Assembly: GCA_963662175.1 (NCBI GenBank)
Contig: OY759221.1
Location: forward strand, 36,330,045 to 36,394,044
Origin: Aradus depressus
Lineage: Eukaryota > Arthropoda > Insecta > Hemiptera > Aradidae
DNA length: 64,000 nt
Reading direction: 5' to 3'
The notes beneath the pieces were generated by a model. It did no database searches and had not been told where the DNA came from. It saw nothing but the letters and a program-made list of their open reading frames with translations. Made by a program: the position numbers and the translations under genes. Positions 22,211 to 31,940 of this stretch are shown here, in pieces (position 1 is the stretch's first letter; each line of letters begins with the position of its first letter).

Positions 22211-22390
22211 ATGGGACGTAAAGCCATGGTCCCATGCCTGTGCGATGTCAGGTATTCGTTAAAGACCCCTACCCAAAATTTAGGACTCCCATAATAGAAT
22301 TGGGCTCATGTCCACCAGAGTAATGAAAGAGCGCTCTGGTAGTAGGCGATATGACCTAGTAGTTAAAGCCTGGGTATGAGTCATAATAAC
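22211..22390 (+). mobile_element. SINE 3' half
   Basis: Starts ATGGGACGTAAAGCCATGGT and ends AAAGCCTGGGTATGAGTCAT then AATAACTAAC. It has the CCAGAG/CTCTGG hairpin (22316-22341). Confidence 0.85.
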
Positions 22391-22404
22391 TAACAATAGT
22401 GACT

Positions 22405-22565
22405 TTCATAAGAGCTTCTGAATCCTCATTAAAATTTGTGAACCTCTGAACCCCCTTCTGTAGATCCGATCTGGCTGAAAATTAATAGTTGTCGTCCTCG
22501 TGAGGTTCTGGATCCACTCATAAAATTGCATGTCGATACATTCATTCTATCGAGAGTTGTTCACA
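22405..22565 (-). repeat. Family B fragment
   Basis: CGATCTGGCTGAAAATTAAT, TTGCATGTCGATACATTCAT, TCTATCGAGAGTTGTTCAC. Confidence 0.7.
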
Positions 22566-22827
22566 GAAATACATTTATTTTATTAATATAACATATATTA
22601 TTGTTATTCCCACACAACATCGATTGGCTGCTGAAATAAAAAGTTTATTTTTTACTTTTATATGCACTATAATTGAAATATTAGTTATATTATTAAAAAA
22701 ACGTATTTTTTATATTATTTATTGAAGTATGTTTATGACGGTTCATTTTTTGTTTTTGAAGGAGAATTGTTATTTAATGTCTATTTAGCCTAGAGAGAAA
22801 TTTTCATCAAGTATTGTCGTCTCAATT

Positions 22828-23055
22828 TTCTTTTTTTTTTCGGGTTGCCGACCTCCGGTGGAGGCCACGACACCCGTTCGACGAGTCGTCGGAGAAGAGG
22901 GCCTAACAATTTTTATTTAAATTAATAAGTTATGAGTTCGGCTATGAGCTACCGCCGCCGACCATCTGTGACGTTGGCGGTCACTCCGAGCCAACCTTAG
23001 TTTCCTTGGCGGCGCGCCTGCATTCTTCCCCGGCGCAGGGTTATAGATGTCGGGT
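22828..23055 (-). mobile_element. GC-rich poly(A)-tailed retroposon
   Basis: A T run at 22831-22840 is the tail of a minus-strand insertion. Upstream on minus lie GTTAGGCCCTCTTCTCCGAC and GCCTCCACCGGAGGTCGGC (a self-complementary stem), and further GC-rich sequence. A relative sharing GTTAGGCCCTTATTTCC and CCCGACAATTCGGCGAA is at 29132-29340. Whether it is a SINE or a LINE 3' end cannot be decided. Confidence 0.55.
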
Positions 23056-23149
23056 CAAATAACAATTATCCTTTAAAAATTACAAATTTACCAACCAACA
23101 TTATAAAAGAAATATGTTTGTAGAAAATCAAAGCTATTCCTTTGCCCTA

Positions 23150-23430
23150 AGAAGATTTTGAACGTTGACAAAATTACCTAGATATAACTTTCGGTGGAAA
23201 CCGTCGTCACTGGCTGCTGGTCGAGTACTGTGGGTGAGCGCTTTCGATGTGATGACATCATCTTCAAGCCACTGTTAATGTTCTACTAAGGTTCTAAGAC
23301 AACAAACACGGACTAACCAACCTTAGTAGAACATTAACAGTGGTTTGAAGATTATGTCTTCACATCGAAAGCACTCGCCCACAGTACTCGACCAGCAGCC
23401 AGTGACGACGGTTTCCACCGAAAGGTATGA
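23150..23430. repeat. Large inverted repeat, Penelope-type
   Basis: Arms about 23190-23300 and 23320-23425 pair through TTTCGGTGGAAACCGTCGTC, CTGGTCGAGTACTGTGGG and ACTGTTAATGTTCTACTAAG. The arm holds TTGAAGA, T, GATGT/ACATC stem and GAAAGC (left arm on minus), close to the other foldbacks but with U in place of the hammerhead C3. The left flank has GATATAACTTTCGG and the right flank ACCGAAAGGTATGA. Confidence 0.75.
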
Positions 23431-23879
23431 CAACAGTAACACTCGTATATTTATTGGGGGAACTAACCCTTTAGATTATATACTTAATGTACTTAAGTTG
23501 TACGGTAACATTACTGTCAGTATATACTAGAGAGAAGGAACTTAGTTAAATGCACATAGATAGATATGAAAATATTTTTCCTAAATAAGACTGACTAAAC
23601 AGCCCCCTGGTGGAGTTTACCAGAAGCTGGAGCTAGAGAAGAGAGACTGTAAAGTCGCCTAATGAAGACGGCCCCGCTAGGGACTCATCCCATGTAAATC
23701 CCTCAATAGCCCCTCTGTGTCGCTTTCATTTTATATTTCTCTGCCTCTTTTTCGTTGGTTGGGGGATTTCCCCCTTTTTACGAGTTGACAACTTGTTTGA
23801 CGCACCCCCCCCCCCCCCCTCGTTCCAAATCAGAAGACCGTCTCCAACATCCCTTTCAGAGCTCTTTTCATTGGAACCC

Positions 23880-24060
23880 TTCCTCATTTCCTGTACGACT
23901 TGATTGAATTAACTCCCTAGAGAGGTTATTGATCCGGCTCTTTTAAAAAAAGTACCATTCTCTCAAGGCGCTAATGTAAACACTAAACCAAACCACAAAA
24001 CCTTATATCAAGATTTGTCTTCCATTTCGTTCCATCTGAAACCTGAGTAATCGTCCCCCT
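23880..24060 (-). repeat. Diverged copy of the 430-bp composite repeat
   Basis: GAGAGGTTATTGATCCGG and AACACTAAACCAAACCACAA match 24975-25060 and, reversed, 36710-36785. Confidence 0.55.
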
Positions 24061-24239
24061 CCGAAAGTTCCGACGAATGGCGCCTGAAATTGCCAACCAA
24101 GGCCATTTTCACATAAAACAATCTCTCAAGTGTATTGGTCAACACTCCAATCGTAGTGGCGGGACGAAGTTTTCAAATTAAATTAAATAAAAATAAATTT
24201 TATTGACGGACCGAGGTCCCATAAGAATAAATACAGTTT

Positions 24240-24785
24240 TAAAAAAATCTTCGGCAATATACTTCCCCAGAACGAATTAATCAATTAACTTTTCGCTACC
24301 CCTCCAAAACCAACCGTTTGCGCTTATATTCAGCAGTTGACCTACATATGGGCTCCTAAACCCTCATACTAAATTTTGTGTCGATGAACTCATTATATTG
24401 CCAGAAATTAGGGTTTTTGAATTGAGCCCCCCTCCTGAACCCCTTTCCCAGATTATGTGATCATTGGGTTTTGACTTTAAATATGAAATTTCATGTCGAT
24501 ATATTCATTACAACGGCAGTTATTAGAGTTTTTGTGTTAAGCCTCCCTCTAATCCCCCCATTCCTTTTGGTCAATTTGGCTGAAAACCAATGTGTCGTCG
24601 TTAGAACGTTCTGGATTCACATATAAAATTTCGTGTCGATATATTCATACTATCAGGATTTATCATGTTCTCGGACACACACAGACAGACATACTTTTTT
24701 TCATATTTTGAATCTGGAGGTCAGAAAACATAAAGTTCCGTTAAAAACTCAGCAATGAATTTTTGACCGATTTTTAATTTTTAAT
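24240..24785 (-). repeat. Family B, long reversed copy
   Basis: Tail-to-head order is kept: CAGAACGAATTAATCAATTA, CTCCAAAACCAACCGTTTGC, ATTATATTGCCAGAAATTAG, CGGCAGTTATTAGAGTTTTT, AAATTTCGTGTCGATATATT, ATTTTGAATCTGGAGGTCAG. Confidence 0.85.
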
Positions 24786-24939
24786 TATTAACCATTAAAT
24801 ACGTACATAATTATAAACAGAACTTGTTTTAAGGAGTGAACAAAGTGGAATACTTGATATAAATTTGGTCATTCATACTCATGTTACTATGAAGTAACCT
24901 ACTTTTTGACCATAAATAGAGCTTTTTGATGGTTCGGTT

Positions 24940-25407
24940 ACGCGAGGCCGATTTCTGTATGATTTGAAAGAACTACCCAGAGAGATTATTGATGAGGATC
25001 CAAAAAGCACGATTCTGGCAAGCGATGTAAACATGGAACTAAACCAAACCACAAAACCCATCATCAGCTCTAAAGTTACGTTATGGAGGGGGCACCAGAT
25101 TGAAAATAAATTACCATTATGTATTGTCCAAGTTAATAAATAGTTGAAACAGGGGCCCTCTGTTATAAGAAGCCTGTTGTCTGACAACAGTTTGTCTGCC
25201 CCAACTCTCAAGACAACTTGCCAAATGAGCTACTTTACGGAACAGCCGACCACTTCCAAACTGTATTAGTTGATTAGTGAATCGCAAATAATGTCCGTTC
25301 AACTGGGATAATCTCCTCGTAAGTAATGCTACAGGTTCCTTCTCTGGGTTTAACATTAAATACCGGAAACCTGGGGAGTAGCCAGAATTTACTTCCGTGG
25401 ACTTTAC
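24940..25407 (-). repeat. 430-bp composite repeat joined to a SINE
   Basis: Nearly identical to 36351-36785 in the opposite orientation, including a 79-codon open frame in each copy. Both copies meet SINE sequence at the same word (ACTTTACGAGGTT here and CCTCGTAAAGTCC there). This repeated junction suggests a composite unit that spread as one piece. The shared frame is unrecognised. Confidence 0.75.
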
Positions 25408-25688
25408 GAGGTTACCAGAGCACCTTTCGTCACTCTGGTGGACATGAGCCTGATTCGACTATTGGAGTCCTAAATTTTTATTCACCTAGGGTAATGGTCT
25501 TTAACGAGTACTTGACATCGTACAGGTTCTGGACCATCGCTTATCGTCCCATCCGATGGACGGCGTGCTTAAGTTTATATACCCCGAACCTGTACTATGC
25601 CAATTATTCGTTAATGACCCCCTACTCTAGGTGAATGATAACATAGGGTAGACAAAATTTCGGATTCTCATAGTAGGGTCGGGCTCAT
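25408..25688. mobile_element. Two SINE fragments head to head
   Basis: 25408-25578 is reversed SINE (TTTCGTCACTCTGGTGGACA to CGGCGTGCTTAAGTTTA). 25583-25688 is forward SINE (CCCGAACCTGTACTATGCCA to GTCGGGCTCATTC). They lie adjacent with no clear spacer. Confidence 0.75.
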
Positions 25689-25689
25689 T

Positions 25690-26320
25690 CGAGATAGAGT
25701 CATAAATGTATCGACAATGAAAACTAATGATTTTCAGCGAATACAGTTGAAAAGAAAGGGGGTGAGATGAGAGTAAAGAGCTCAACTCTCAATTTATTAA
25801 TTGTATCAACACGAAATTTTATATAATTATTCAGTAGACCTTGAATAAGACACCTATAGTTTTCCCGTTAAACCGGTCGATTGGTTTTAATCGGGGAGCA
25901 AACAGATTGCCAGTGATTCACCGACGATTTTATGACGTGAAAACGTCTATTCGCTCGTTAAGCACAGTGATAACCAGTCAAACTTTCTTGTGTTACAAAA
26001 TACCGTCAGATTTCAATCGATAATAACTACGACTAATAATGCGATAACAACGGTTGAGGTCACAATGGATAGAGCATGTCTATACGTGTTTGTTTTGCCT
26101 GTGACGTTATCGGGCTAGTGTGGGCGCCGGAGGCTGATGGATTGCGAATTAGCGTTGTTGTGTAAAATTAGAAATTAGTGTAGCGTGATTTAGATAGGAC
26201 GTTGATTCGGGTGTCATTGTAAAGAGCTTGAGGAGCACTACTAGGACTCAAAGTGAAACAATAAAAATATTCGCCGAAATATATGCAAAATCGGTATTAA
26301 ATTGAAAATTGCGAAAAAAT
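25690..26320 (+). repeat. Family B tail with its extended region
   Basis: 25730-25935 is family body and tail (CGGTCGATTGGTTTTAATCG, CAGTGATTCACCGACGATTT). It runs on into TATGACGTGAAAACGTCTAT, CTCGTTAAGCACAGTGATAA and TTAGCGTTGTTGTGTAAAAT, the mirror of 17360-17640. Confidence 0.75.
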
Positions 26321-26324
26321 TAAA

Positions 26325-26478
26325 GATGTCGTCTCATATGAATCGTAAATATTAGCGGAATTATAGAAAACGCAAATCAGAGGAAAGCTCGCATCAAAAG
26401 GAATTTAAAAAACCTAAAAAGTCTAGTGCCGATCAAATGAAAGAGCTACAGCAGCATCGAAAAGAAAATGAAAAATGA
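26325..26478 (+). pseudogene. Short basic protein remnant next to family B
   Basis: ATG at about 26326 reads MSSHMNRKY, stop, RNYRKRKSEESSHQKE, FKKPKKSSADQMKELQQ, then HRKENEK and a stop. The Lys/Arg/Gln-rich character resembles the extreme N-terminus of some transposon replicases (for example Helitron-type), but there is no domain to prove it. It might be what is left of family B's own coding region. Confidence 0.25.
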
Positions 26479-26726
26479 TTTTATCCCGACGTTTTCACGG
26501 AAAATCTACGGCGTGGACCTTGACTACGCCTTAATGTTTTTTTTTAGCTTCCCTTTATAGTACTTAAAAATTAATTGGTACTAAAGGGCTATTAAAATTG
26601 TTTTTATTGTCTTTTGTAAGTCAGTGTTTACCTTTTATTCAAACTTAATGCCAGATTATAAAAATATATATCTTTATTTAATTAACTTAGTTATAGTTCA
26701 TTTCTTTTGAGATTGATCACAGGAAT

Positions 26727-26979
26727 GAGAGCGCCGGTAACGCACTGGTAACGTACTATTGGTTCGAACTCCGAGGTATCTCAGATGAGCCGTCCTAAGC
26801 GTTGATCCCGAGCCAGGATATTTCTCACAAAGATTCCAACCCTAAGTTTATAATGAAACTTGTTAAACAAAATTTAGGAGCTCCACAGTAGAGTCGGTCT
26901 CATGTCCACCAGAACGAAGGAAAGAGCGCTCTAGTAGTAGGCGACATGACCTTGTAGTTAAAGCCCGGGCATGAGTCAC
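26727..26979 (+). mobile_element. tRNA-headed SINE, degenerate
   Basis: GAGAGCGCCGGTAACGCACT head with point changes, GAGCCGTCCTAAGCG, CCACCAGAACGAAGGAAAGA, tail AAAGCCCGGGCATGAGTCAC. Confidence 0.8.
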
Positions 26980-26999
26980 AAAAACAAACAGACGAGAAA

Positions 27000-27300
27000 A
27001 TATTAATGAGATAAATGCACTTACCTTGAAGAGTTGGTTTGTTTAGAAAGAGGGGCCAGGGAGGGGAGGGGGAGGGGGGGGGCTCTTTTGCATAATAAAT
27101 TGGACGGTCATACATAGTTGAGGAGTTACTAAGGACTCTGTGCAACTGACTCACGGCTTTTCCTGAATTTTTAAAGAGCTCCCCCTCCTTAGAGAAGCTC
27201 TCTGTCCGTTTGAGCCCTTTACTCCCTTTTATTTCCACCCTTCTTCCTCCCACTCACGCTCTCTCTCTCTCTCTCTCTCTCTGATGGTTGTTTGGCCTCT
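27000..27300. repeat. Low-complexity G/A and C/T-rich stretch with (CT)n
   Basis: A (CT)13-type run lies at about 27259-27284, next to G-rich 27055-27082. The minus-strand open frame here is low complexity. Confidence 0.8.
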
Positions 27301-27540
27301 CCAGATTTGATGGTTTTTATCTCCTTTTTTTCTTGCTTTTTAACTAAGAGCTTTAACCACACTTAACCATTTAAGAGTGCAGAAGTTATAACAGCAAATA
27401 TGCTTTAACAGTAGTTTGAAACGTCAGAGGAAGGATATACAAAAACTTCCAGTTCTATTTAATAAAAGTGAATATATTTAATATTTTTATATTTATAATC
27501 ACTAATTAATTTACTAATATCTTAACAGCTGTTTATTTTA

Positions 27541-27630
27541 TCTGCCGTCCTTCGGATGGGACGTTAAGCGATGGTCCCGAGCATGTACGATGTCAGGTAC
27601 TCCTCCCCTGTCCTAGGTGAATTCATAAAA
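27541..27630 (+). mobile_element. SINE middle fragment
   Basis: CTGCCGTCCTTCGGATGGGA to GTACGATGTCAGGTACTCC, then CCTAGGTGAATTCATAAAAC. Confidence 0.75.
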
Positions 27631-27691
27631 CAATTTAACATTTTGGCGATTCTTCTTTCTTTAAAAATAATAATTTATTTTAGAATATTTT

Positions 27692-28020
27692 AATGCGTGC
27701 TTGACTTCTGAGCTCAAGGTCGTGGGTTCGTAGCCCGACCGAGGCCCTTAGTTTATTTTATCTGGGAGGTAAAATAAACTTAAGCACGCCGTCCTTCGGA
27801 TGGGACGTTAAGCGATGGTCCCGAGCCTGTACAATGTCAGGTACTCGTTAAAGACCCCTACCCTAGATGAATAAAAATTTAGGATAGGCAAAATTTAGGA
27901 CTCCCACAGTAGAGTCGGGCTCATGTCCACCAGAGTGACGAAAGAGCGCTCTGGTAGTAGGCGATATGACCTCGTAGTTAAAGCCCGGGCATGAGTCATA
28001 AAACCTAACCTAACCTAACC
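27692..28020 (+). mobile_element. tRNA-headed SINE with (CCTAA)n tail
   Basis: The head starts within the D-arm (ATGCGTGCTTGACTTCTGAG), then CGTGGGTTCGTAGCCCGACC. The body has AGTTTATTTTA/TAAAATAAACT, GGGAC/GTCCC, CTACCCTA/TAGGATAG and CCAGAG/CTCTGG stems. The tail is AAAGCCCGGGCATGAGTCAT then AAAACCTAACCTAACCTAAC. Confidence 0.95.
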
Positions 28021-28357
28021 ACATTTTGTACATTACAATAGTCTTCATGTAAAAAAAACTGAGAAAATTGTTTAAATAAAAATATTAAATTTCACTAGGT
28101 ACATAATGAAGTTTTTTTTTTTTTTAGTAGGGGAGGGATTTTCAAAAGAATGAGTGACACATCAATTTAAAGTTCATATTGAGGAGAATTACACAATATA
28201 ATCTTTTTACATTTTTTTTGGCCGGGAAATGAGTTTCAAAAATTAATAGGTGTCCTAAAATGCGGCTAAAAAGAAATTATAAACTGTTTCTCATTTTCTT
28301 CCATATCCTCCATGTTGTTTTGCCTTCTTTCATTATTTTCTTATTACATTATTTTTA

Positions 28358-29130
28358 CTGCCAAAGCTATACGGAGTAGAGGGGAAAGTATTTACTCCTG
28401 ATAAAGACAACACCCATTGATTTTCAGTCAAATCGGCCAAATGGAAGGGGAAATTAGAGGGGAGGCTTGACACAAAATGACTGCTATCACTTTTCTGTGT
28501 AATCGGCCTAAGGGAATGGGGGATCAGAAGAGGGGGCATAACTCAGAAACCCAATATGTGCCGATGTAATGAATATTTCGACACAAATTTTAGCATGATG
28601 AATCAGATATCTACATGTAAAACAACTATTTTCAAACCAAACCATCGATTGGATTTGGAGAAAGAGCAGAAACTGCAGGTGGTTCACCGACATTCTTTAC
28701 ATCCCAGCTATACGAAGTATAGAGAAATTTATGTATTCGGTCGGAAATTCAACGCATAGTTTTCAACAGAATTTCTTGTTTTCTGGCCTCTTGATTCCAT
28801 AAATGGGGGAAAAAATGTCTGTCCAGAACCCTCTAAGGAAATGGGGGATTAGGAAGGAGGCCCAACGCAAAAACTCTAATAACTGCCGTTGAAGTGAATG
28901 TATTGACCCTTTTCATATGAACATTCAAAGCCCTGTAAGGAAGACACATTAATTTACAGCGAAATCGGCCGAAGGGGAAGGAGGGTCAACTCCAAACCGA
29001 TGTAATGAATACGAGTATCTAGATCTTAAATTCAAAACTCCATAATAGTGGCACGTATTAATTTTTCGCGAAATCTGTCGAAGGGAGGAGGGGATCAGAG
29101 AAGGGGGGTTCGTTTTGAATAGGTACCCTA
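28358..29130 (+). repeat. Family B, long plus-strand copies in tandem
   Basis: TACTGCCAAAGCTATACGGA head at 28358 and a second head CCAGCTATACGAAGTATAGA at about 28704. Body phrases follow (ATTGATTTTCAGTCAAATCG, GAGGCTTGACACAAAATGAC, AATAACTGCCGTTGAAGTGA). Two copies lie one after the other. Confidence 0.85.
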
Positions 29131-29131
29131 A

Positions 29132-29340
29132 TAACTTTTTTTTTTTTTTTTAGGTCAAGACAACTTCGCCGAATTGTCGGGGAAATAAGGGCCTAACAGT
29201 TTTATTAACAAATAAAAAATATGTTACATATTGAAATAAAATATATAAGAGAGCTCGGGATAAATGTAGGGCGTTCGCTAATTGTCGTTCGTTGGGAGCT
29301 CCGGGAACGACTGCAGGCCTCCCCGGGGCAGATTACCTTA
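29132..29340 (-). mobile_element. GC-rich poly(A)-tailed retroposon, second copy
   Basis: A T run at 29138-29152, then on minus GTTAGGCCCTTATTTCCCCG. At the far end lie CCCCGGGGAGGCCTGCAGTC and GGAGCTCCC. It is inserted inside family B, which resumes at 29340 (TAATAACTGCCTATATAATA). Confidence 0.55.
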
Positions 29341-29532
29341 ATAACTGCCTATATAATAAATATATCGACACAAAGTTAAGTATGAGGATTCAGAAGCAAC
29401 GATGTAAGTCAAATATTGTGTTTTTGCCCAAACGGTCGATTGGCTTTGGAGGGAGAGCGAAAACATATTTGGATAATCCATGTTGGGGAAGTACATAGCC
29501 GGTGATTCACCGACATTTTTTTTTTCGCGTTG
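29340..29532 (+). repeat. Family B tail
   Basis: CGACACAAAGTTAAGTATGA, CAAACGGTCGATTGGCTTTG, GAGCGAAAACATATTTGGAT, CCGGTGATTCACCGACATTT. Confidence 0.85.
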
Positions 29533-30014
29533 CATAAACTTACTTCTCTGATTAATAGTAACTTCTTACAACTTTGTCCATCATCCATCAGATTTATACA
29601 TGTAGACAATCTATTAACGAAATATATTATAAACATTCGTTTATAGTCTGTAGAAATATATAATTGATACAAACTTTTATCCACCACATCTCTATAGATC
29701 AAGTCTTCCATTTCCAATTCCTAAATAAAATCCATCCCTCTTTTCAGACGATCCGGAGGGTTATTCAGATGCAGCTGAAAGGATTGGCATTAAGAGGATC
29801 AGATTTTTAATAAATGTATATATTTTTTTAATTGAAACGTGAAAGGATTAAATCCCGAAGTAAGGGATGTTGAAATGACTAAGAAGGATTTTTATAAGGA
29901 CTCAAAGGGCGTTGACGATTCGGCTAAAGACTTCAAATTGGAATTTTCGGAATAGCCCTTCAGTTCCTTTCCTAGTGTCGGATATAAATACATTTTGGAA
30001 GAGACCTGACTATT
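29533..30014. other. Spacer, no gene
   Basis: Nothing recognised. Confidence 0.4.
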
Positions 30015-30117
30015 ACTTTCCCAGTTTCACGAAGTATAGGGGAAGTTATGAAATCGGTCTGAAATTCGATGATGAATTTCAACTTTTGCGACCTTTCGGT
30101 TTCAAATTTTAAAAATA
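30015..30117 (+). repeat. Family B head, host of nested insertions
   Basis: CTTTCCCAGTTTCACGAAGT, ATAGGGGAAGTTATGAAATC. It is cut at 30117 by a pogo-like element and continues at 30747, then at 31392. Confidence 0.85.
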
Positions 30118-30746
30118 CAGTGTAAACTCCATTTAACGTCACTCGATTTAACGACAAACTCCCTAAAACATCGAAATTACTTGAATCTGATTGGTTTACC
30201 TTATTGTCCATACAATGATACACTCTATGTAGCATCACACCCACTCTAAATAACGACGACAATACTAAGCAATAAACAGTACTTTCAAGTAGCCGAAATT
30301 AATAACAACTGCAGCTGTGTACGTTCTTTTGTTTGTTATTTTGTTGCTTTATTGTCTAGTACGTATTTACCTCGACTGTCAGCATCGGAAGATTCTAAGA
30401 AATTAGTTATTTTGTTTGTTGTGATTACCTTGCAAGGCACGTTGATCCCACAGTATCCCAAGATATGAATAAATCACATAAGAAAATACAATTAAAATAC
30501 TGGAGCAGCAAAAAACGTCAGACGAAGATAACAGACTATACGCAATAAGCGTTGTTATTTGTATCAATATTAATGTTTGTTGTTTGTAAATTTTATACTT
30601 TATTAGTAAATACATATTATAATAGTAAAATACTATTAAATCTAATGTAATATGTATTGATTTTTCTTCTCTTCATTTAACGACAACTCTCAATAACGCC
30701 ATAAAATGCGCTGTCCTTTAAGTGTCCCTATATAGAGTTTGCACTG
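30118..30746. mobile_element. pogo/Tigger-like MITE with TA duplication
   Basis: CAGTGTAAACTCCATTTAAC on the left and, reversed, CAGTGCAAACTCTATATAGG on the right are inverted ends. TA flanks both sides (30116-30117 and 30747-30748). Inner inverted words ATTTAACGACAA occur near both ends. The 629-bp length and lack of an open frame mark it as non-autonomous. Confidence 0.85.
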
Positions 30747-30798
30747 TATTTCCTATCTGTTAGTACGCTAACTCTCGATAGAATTAATGTATAGAAAC

Positions 30799-31383
30799 CA
30801 GTGCCGGATTAAGCCAGCGAGGGGCCTGTAGCAAATTCTGTCAACAGGCCCTTGGTTTGCTTTAGGTTCTCAAGTTTAGGGTATTAAATAAAACAAAACT
30901 GTTACAAATAAACTTTTCTGGATTTAATATGGGCAAATTTAGAGATAATACTTTCAATATCGACTTCTTTAAGCAAATCATGCTTTATATTCATCAAAGT
31001 GAGATGATTAAGACGTTCTTGGCCCATCGTGTTCCTTAACTCATTTTTAATACGTTTTAATGTTGAAAAAGAACGTTCGCCACTGCAGTTAGTGATCATG
31101 AGAGACAAGTAAATGCGCAAGGCAATTTCTACGTTTGGGAAACACGATTCTAAAGATATACCATATAAATGTAAATGATTAATTTCAGATAAGATTTAAC
31201 GTGACGAAATCGAGTTTTAGATTTTCAGGTGGGAGTAAAGCATAGCCTAAGCGCTTCGCGCTTAAGGCATGCAAAATATTTTTACGCTCCTATCTAAATT
31301 GATATTTTTTTACGGTCAGACAGGCGTTGGAGCGCGGGGCCCGTAGCATTTGCTACTCTTGCTACGTGGCTAATCCGGCACAG
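30799..31383. mobile_element. Internally deleted hAT element with 8-bp duplication
   Basis: The left end is CAGTGCCGGATTAAGCC; the right end reversed is CTGTGCCGGATTAGCC. ATAGAAAC flanks it exactly at 30791-30798 and 31384-31391, the 8-bp duplication length of hAT elements. It keeps only the C-terminal part of a transposase on minus. Family B continues across it. Confidence 0.9.
30902..31120 (-). pseudogene. hAT transposase dimerisation domain, relic
   Basis: The minus frame reads MRIYLSLMITNCSGERSFST, then LKRIKNELRNTMGQERL and NHLTLMNIKHDLL. The E-R-S-F-S-x-L-K-x-I-K-x-x-L-R...R-L-x-x-L motif is the hallmark of the hAT C-terminal dimerisation domain. About 72 of the usual ~600 residues remain and the catalytic D/D/E region is missing, so the product cannot transpose. 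It lies between matching hAT ends. Confidence 0.85.
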
Positions 31384-31391
31384 ATAGAAAC

Positions 31392-31735
31392 GAAGTTTCA
31401 GATGTATGTCCAGATCCTCATAAGGATTATTCCAATTAATGTTCAGGCAAATTTGCCAAAAGGAAGAGGAGGATTAGGGGGAAGGGGTCAAAACAAAAAC
31501 AACTAATAATTGCCGATGTAACAAATGTATCGACACGAAATTTTATGTGTCTATTGAGAACCCAGATTTTCAGTCAAATTGACGAAGTGGAAAGGAGGCG
31601 AGGAGTGAGAGAGTGTATCGATACAAAATTTATTATGAGGATTTAAATATTAATAAGTATTAATATTTAAATAAATTTGTGTTGGAGAAGTTCATTACTC
31701 GGTAATTCACCGACATCTTCAGTGATAAAGTTTAT
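31392..31735 (+). repeat. Family B body and tail after the hAT insertion
   Basis: AATTAATGTTCAGGCAAATT, CAACTAATAATTGCCGATGT, TGTTGGAGAAGTTCATTACT, CGGTAATTCACCGACATCTT. Confidence 0.8.
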
Positions 31736-31793
31736 AAATTATTTGTAATTTTCAATTTAATATATATATATATTTTTTTTTTTGTTGTTGCAG

Positions 31794-31940
31794 GGCGCAT
31801 CGTCGTCACTTGTAGTAAAATTTGCCGATACAGAAAAGGAACGACAGTTGAGGCGGATGCAGCAAATGGCAGGGAATATGGGTCTTCTCAACCCCTTCGT
31901 TTTCAACCAGTTTGGCTCCTATGGTGCCACCTACGCTCAG
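31794..31940 (+). CDS. bru3: bru3 exon: end of RRM2 and start of linker
   Basis: 49 whole codons ([19 protein letters not shown] to [13 protein letters not shown]). The acceptor follows a T-rich tract (TTTTTTTGTTGTTGCAG). The donor is GTTACC, a weak match to GTAAGT, which may make the exon sensitive to regulation. VVKFADT closes RRM2 in this family. Confidence 0.95.

Noticed and set aside
25117..25356. Conserved 79-codon gene
   Set aside because: Shared with 36401-36640 only because both lie in the same repeat. The frame has no recognisable domain, so it is reported as part of the repeat, not as a gene.
1..31793. RRM1 and RRM2 exons of the Bruno gene
   Set aside because: I looked for the RNP motifs and family phrases in the listed frames and found none. 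The 5' exons are probably outside the window.
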